A stretch of DNA of 14,750 nucleotides, taken from assembly GCA_031283505.1 (NCBI GenBank), contig JAITBO010000045.1:1-14750 (forward strand), read 5' to 3'. Shown piece after piece: positions 12,299 to 14,750 of this stretch. Numbering within the stretch: the first letter of the stretch is position 1; each line of letters begins with the position of its first letter. Origin of the DNA: Treponema sp. (GTDB taxonomy: Bacteria; Spirochaetota; Spirochaetia; Treponematales; Breznakiellaceae). The notes beneath the pieces were generated by a model that was not told where the DNA came from, ran no database searches, and saw only the letters and a list, made by a program, of their open reading frames with translations. Position numbers and translations under genes: made by a program.

Positions 12299-14284
12299 TT
12301 AATCCTGTATTCTACAAAAATAGCCTTTATCGCTGTTTTCCGCAAGGTGACAGATTGTCTCATCACGGAAACAGCTTCCCGCCACTTCCGCAGCGATACC
12401 CGGACCGTCAAGTCCGTTGAAATGGAGAAGTTCTTCCCGGCTGCCCTGGGCGTTACCCCGGGCGCTAAAACCTTCCTCTACCCCCAAAACCAGGACGCGG
12501 GCGGGAGAGTTCCGGCGGAGGGCGAGGCAGGCGGCATATTCCCCAAAGCCGCCCTGTCGTATTCCTTCCTCAATAAAGACAACCAATTTATAACGGCGGA
12601 GTATATCCGCAAGATAGTCTTCGTCCACAGGCTTGAGGAAACGGAGGTTGTAAAGGTCCGCCTCTATGCCCCGGCGGGAAAGGAGTTCCGCCGCTTCCCG
12701 GGCCTGGGGATACAGGCTTCCGGTAAAGGCAAGGCACAGGGGGGCATTTTCCCGACGGACAAATATCCCGCAACCTCTTTCCAGGGGCAGGGAAAAGGCC
12801 GCTTCCTCCAAAGGGCAGACAGCTTTGGGGTAGCGGATCGCCACGGGACCTGCTTCGGCCAGGGCCCAGTCCAGCATATTCCTGAGTTCCCCGTCGCTTG
12901 CGGGGGCCAGTATGGTCATATTCGGAGCAAAACGGAAAAGGCTGATATCGAAAAGACCCTGATGGGTTTCCCCGTCATCTCCGACAAAGCCCGATCGGTC
13001 CAGAGCGAATACCACCGGAAGATCCTGGAGGCTTATATCGTGGATAACCTGATCCGCCGCGCGCTGAATGAAAGTCGAATAAATGGCCGCCACAGGCCTC
13101 AATCCCCGGGCAGCCAGTCCTGCGGCAAAGGTAACGGCGTGTTCCTCCGCGATGCCCACGTCAAAAAAACGTTTGGGGAACCGGGTTTTAAACGGGGAAA
13201 GGCCCGTCCCCTTCTCCATGGCAGCGGTAATCGCCACAACCCTGTCATCCCGGACAGCCGCTTCCTGTAACGCCGCGCTGAAGGATGCGGTAAAGGAAAT
13301 TCCCCCGCCGCCGGCGTCCCGGTTGCGGATGCCGGAACTAACGCCCGGCGTAAGGCCGCCGGACACCGAAAAGGAAGAAACCCCATGGTAGCTTCCGGGA
13401 TCGTCTTCTGCAAAACCGTAACCTTTGCCCTTGTGAGTTATCACATGAATGACCACGGGCCTATCGAGCTTCCGGACATCCCGAAACACCTGTTCCATTT
13501 GCTGAATATGGTGGCCTTCAATAGGACCTACGTACTCGAATCCCAAGTCCACAAAAAAGTTATCGGTGTAGAAAACAGCTTTGACCGCCCGTTTCATACG
13601 GAGTACGAGGCCGTAAAAGGCTTCGCCTATAAAGGGCAGGCCTTTAGCTATAGCATCGAATTTCCGGCGGAAACTCTGGTATTTAGCCTGCATACTCAGG
13701 CGGCTTAAATATTTAGAAAGGCCGCCCACATTGGGACCTATGGACATCTTATTGTCGTTGAGTACGACCACCAGGGGAAGGCCAATCTGCCCCGCATGGG
13801 ACAAGGCTTCGTAGGCGAGGCCGCCTGTCAGGGCGCCGTCTCCTATAACAGCCACCGCCCGGCCGTCTCCGCCACGAATACGCTCCCCCGCAAGAAGCCC
13901 CAGGGCGGCGGAAATGGAGGTAGAGGCGTGGCCCGTGTTGAACGCATCGTGGGGGCTTTCGGAATATTTCGGGAACCCCGCTATGCCGTCCGCCCGGCGG
14001 AGGGTCCCAAAGGCTTCAAAACGACCGGTCAGAAGTTTATGGGTATAACATTGGTGTCCCACATCCCAGACTATTTTGTCATGCGGGGACTGAAAAACCC
14101 TGTGCAGGGCTATAGTCAGTTCAACAACTCCCAAATTGGAAGCTAAATGTCCCCCATTCCGGCTTACGGTGGATACAATTACGTTCCGGATCTCGGCGGC
14201 CAATCGGTTTAATTCGGCATAACTAAAATTTCTAATATCTTCCGGTCCCCGGATATCAGATAAAAACAGTCCGCCTTGATCCAT
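12299..14284 (-). CDS. dxs: 1-deoxy-D-xylulose-5-phosphate synthase
   Basis: Dxs condenses pyruvate and glyceraldehyde 3-phosphate using thiamine diphosphate, the first step of the MEP isoprenoid pathway. Residue landmarks are His46 in NGGHLASNLG, the ThDP/Mg motif from GDGALTGG (148-155) to NDN (176-178), and the pyrimidine-domain GIAEEHAVTFAAG with its catalytic Glu. Later come DRSGFVGDDGETHQG and a C-terminal transketolase domain. At 661 residues it is about 40 longer than usual, with the extra part at the C-terminus. ATG 14284 has only a weak AGGA upstream. The gene follows a 29-residue gene and a terminator, and cdaA begins 4 nt after its stop. No separate promoter is evident in the 33 nt between terminator and start. 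Confidence 0.96.
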   Translation of the reverse strand: MDQGGLFLSDIRGPEDIRNFSYAELNRLAAEIRNVIVSTVSRNGGHLASNLGVVELTIALHRVFQSPHDKIVWDVGHQCYTHKLLTGRFEAFGTLRRADGIAGFPKYSESPHDAFNTGHASTSISAALGLLAGERIRGGDGRAVAVIGDGALTGGLAYEALSHAGQIGLPLVVVLNDNKMSIGPNVGGLSKYLSRLSMQAKYQSFRRKFDAIAKGLPFIGEAFYGLVLRMKRAVKAVFYTDNFFVDLGFEYVGPIEGHHIQQMEQVFRDVRKLDRPVVIHVITHKGKGYGFAEDDPGSYHGVSSFSVSGGLTPGVSSGIRNRDAGGGGISFTASFSAALQEAAVRDDRVVAITAAMEKGTGLSPFKTRFPKRFFDVGIAEEHAVTFAAGLAARGLRPVAAIYSTFIQRAADQVIHDISLQDLPVVFALDRSGFVGDDGETHQGLFDISLFRFAPNMTILAPASDGELRNMLDWALAEAGPVAIRYPKAVCPLEEAAFSLPLERGCGIFVRRENAPLCLAFTGSLYPQAREAAELLSRRGIEADLYNLRFLKPVDEDYLADILRRYKLVVFIEEGIRQGGFGEYAACLALRRNSPARVLVLGVEEGFSARGNAQGSREELLHFNGLDGPGIAAEVAGSCFRDETICHLAENSDKGYFCRIQD

Positions 14285-14319
14285 ACGATCACTAATCCTA
14301 ATCCCGCCGTTTCTTCACG

Positions 14320-14350
14320 AAAAAACAAAACCGCGGTATATGCCGCGGTT
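14320..14350 (-). terminator. Intrinsic terminator between the 29-residue gene and dxs
   Basis: On the minus strand AACCGCGG and CCGCGGTT form a perfect 8-bp stem around a 6-nt loop, followed by TTGTTTTTT. The stem begins 14 nt after the stop of the small gene and ends 36 nt before the dxs start. It should reduce, not abolish, transcription into dxs. Confidence 0.85.
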
Positions 14351-14364
14351 CTCCAAAAAGAACA

Positions 14365-14454
14365 CTATTTATTCTTGTGCCGATTTTTTCTGAGTTTCTT
14401 CTTGCGTTTATGGGTTGCAATTTTTCTGAGTTTGCGCTTTCTTCCACAGGGCAC
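14365..14454 (-). CDS. 29-residue basic ribosomal-type protein (bS22/mS38, COX24_C-like)
   Basis: GTG 14454 to TAG 14367-14365 gives a 29-residue protein, MPCGRKRKLRKIATHKRKKK followed by LRKNRHKNK. More than half of it is Lys or Arg. The pattern KIATHKRKKKLRKNRHK resembles the AURKAIP1/COX24 C-terminal family, which includes mitochondrial mS38 and the small bacterial 30S protein bS22. A role at the decoding-site side of the 30S subunit is therefore likely but inferred. GGAGG sits 7 nt before the GTG, a promoter lies 42-70 nt upstream and a strong terminator follows, all marks of a highly expressed small gene. Length alone would make most gene callers miss it. Confidence 0.75.
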   Translation of the reverse strand: MPCGRKRKLRKIATHKRKKKLRKNRHKNK

Positions 14455-14495
14455 CTCACCCCCTCCTTTCTGCTTGTCAGCAGGAAACTTGATTC

Positions 14496-14524
14496 AGTAT
14501 GAACCAGGTATGAAAAAAGGTCAA
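14496..14524 (-). promoter_or_regulatory. Sigma70-type promoter for the small gene and dxs operon
   Basis: On the minus strand TTGACC (14524-14519) is followed after exactly 17 nt by CATACT (14501-14496). This predicts transcription starting near 14489 and a leader of about 35 nt before the GTG start of the 29-residue gene. It is the only good promoter seen for the downstream run of genes. Confidence 0.6.
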
Positions 14525-14601
14525 GAGGCCGCGTTACCTCATTGAAAAAGTAACCCAAATCAAGGCAGACTATCCGGAGCTAATAGTTCCCGAAGGTCAA
14601 A

Positions 14602-14750
14602 ATGGGGGTATCCATGAGCGTAAAGCGAAACGTCATCGCCGGATACCGTTCCCGCTATCGGAATGCGGGCCGGAAAGAAATGGCGCCATTCTAAACGAAA
14701 TACAATTTATCACCGGGTATAACCGGAAGTACGCCCTGCGTATCCTCAAC
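14602..14750 (+). pseudogene. Frameshifted 5' end of an integrase-type transposase, cut by the window edge
   Basis: ATG 14602, with GAAGG 5 nt upstream, opens a frame reading MGVSMSVKRNVIAGYRSRYR then NAGRKEMA. It meets TAA at 14692. Shifting back one base at about 14685 continues it as AILNEIQFITGYNRKYALRI to the window end. The combined sequence (RYxxAGRKEKxxILxEFxxITGYNRKYAxRLL) is the known N-terminus of a group of rve/ISNCY-type transposases. No slippery heptamer is visible at the shift, so damage is more likely than programmed frameshifting. The downstream register is also open back to about 14514, but its product there is not recognisable. The gene is divergent from the dxs operon. Confidence 0.55.

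Noticed and set aside
12347..13270. 307-codon open frame on the plus strand
   Set aside because: It is antisense to dxs, which is clearly real. The frame is open because of GC-rich codon composition.
14514..14601. Open plus-strand frame in the same register as the downstream half of the transposase
   Set aside because: The product does not resemble a transposase N-terminus, whereas the frame from ATG 14602 does. The stretch also holds the minus-strand promoter of the dxs operon.
14602..14692. Programmed -1 frameshift in the transposase
   Set aside because: No slippery heptamer is visible before the shift point, and decayed transposases are the rule in this window.
1..14750. CRISPR array, tRNA or rRNA genes
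   Set aside because: No regularly spaced direct repeats and no tRNA or rRNA signature sequences were seen on either strand.

Overview
The window looks like a piece of a moderate-GC spirochete chromosome, most likely an environmental or termite-gut type Treponema. This is inferred from gene content: a MntR/DtxR regulator, a c-di-AMP cyclase/YbbR/AcpS cluster, a corrinoid-activation gene pair as found in acetogens, and dense IS decay. I cannot confirm it without a database search. It divides into a metabolic island embedded in transposon debris (1-7110) and a compact housekeeping block (7165-14454), with more transposon sequence at the right edge.

Left part. Positions 1-115 hold four consecutive hairpins resembling the end of an IS200/IS605-type element. 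A 51-bp repeat follows at 118-168, then a 5'-truncated reading frame (224-445). malQ (750-2771, DPE2-like 4-alpha-glucanotransferase) is followed by about 530 bp of hairpins and a dead IS4/IS982-like transposase start (2990-3228). Next are a corrinoid protein (3307-3954) and, overlapping it by 8 nt, a ferredoxin/ASKHA corrinoid reductive activator (3947-5482). No methyltransferase is adjacent. The same 51-bp repeat returns in inverted orientation at 5531-5581, just after the activator. A graveyard of at least four transposase families fills 5582-7110: IS256, IS3/IS481-like, IS200 TnpA in two opposed pieces, and an internally deleted IS481/ISNCY-like element. Short palindromes are scattered through it, one of which is a 17-nt insertion that breaks the IS256 frame.

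Right part. On the plus strand, a short MntR/DtxR-type regulator (7165-7545), possibly leaderless, is followed after 12 nt by an NSUN/RsmB-type RNA m5C methyltransferase (7558-8433). The 3' end of that gene overlaps truA on the opposite strand. On the minus strand, reading right to left, are a 29-residue very basic ribosomal-protein-like gene (14454-14365), a strong intrinsic terminator, then dxs, cdaA, ybbR, acpS, a DUF2225 gene and truA. Spacing within this run is tight: a 4-nt gap, 4-nt overlap, 2-nt gap, 36-nt gap and 8-nt overlap. One promoter upstream of the 29-residue gene can be read from the sequence. The operon joins isoprenoid precursor synthesis, c-di-AMP signalling, acyl-carrier-protein activation and tRNA pseudouridylation. 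At the right edge a divergent, frameshifted transposase start runs out of the window.

The most interesting items are the family of short palindromes, the inverted repeats bracketing malQ and the corrinoid pair, the orphan corrinoid/activator pair, the mixed metal-ligand set of the MntR-like regulator, and the tiny ribosomal-type gene with a terminator ahead of dxs.
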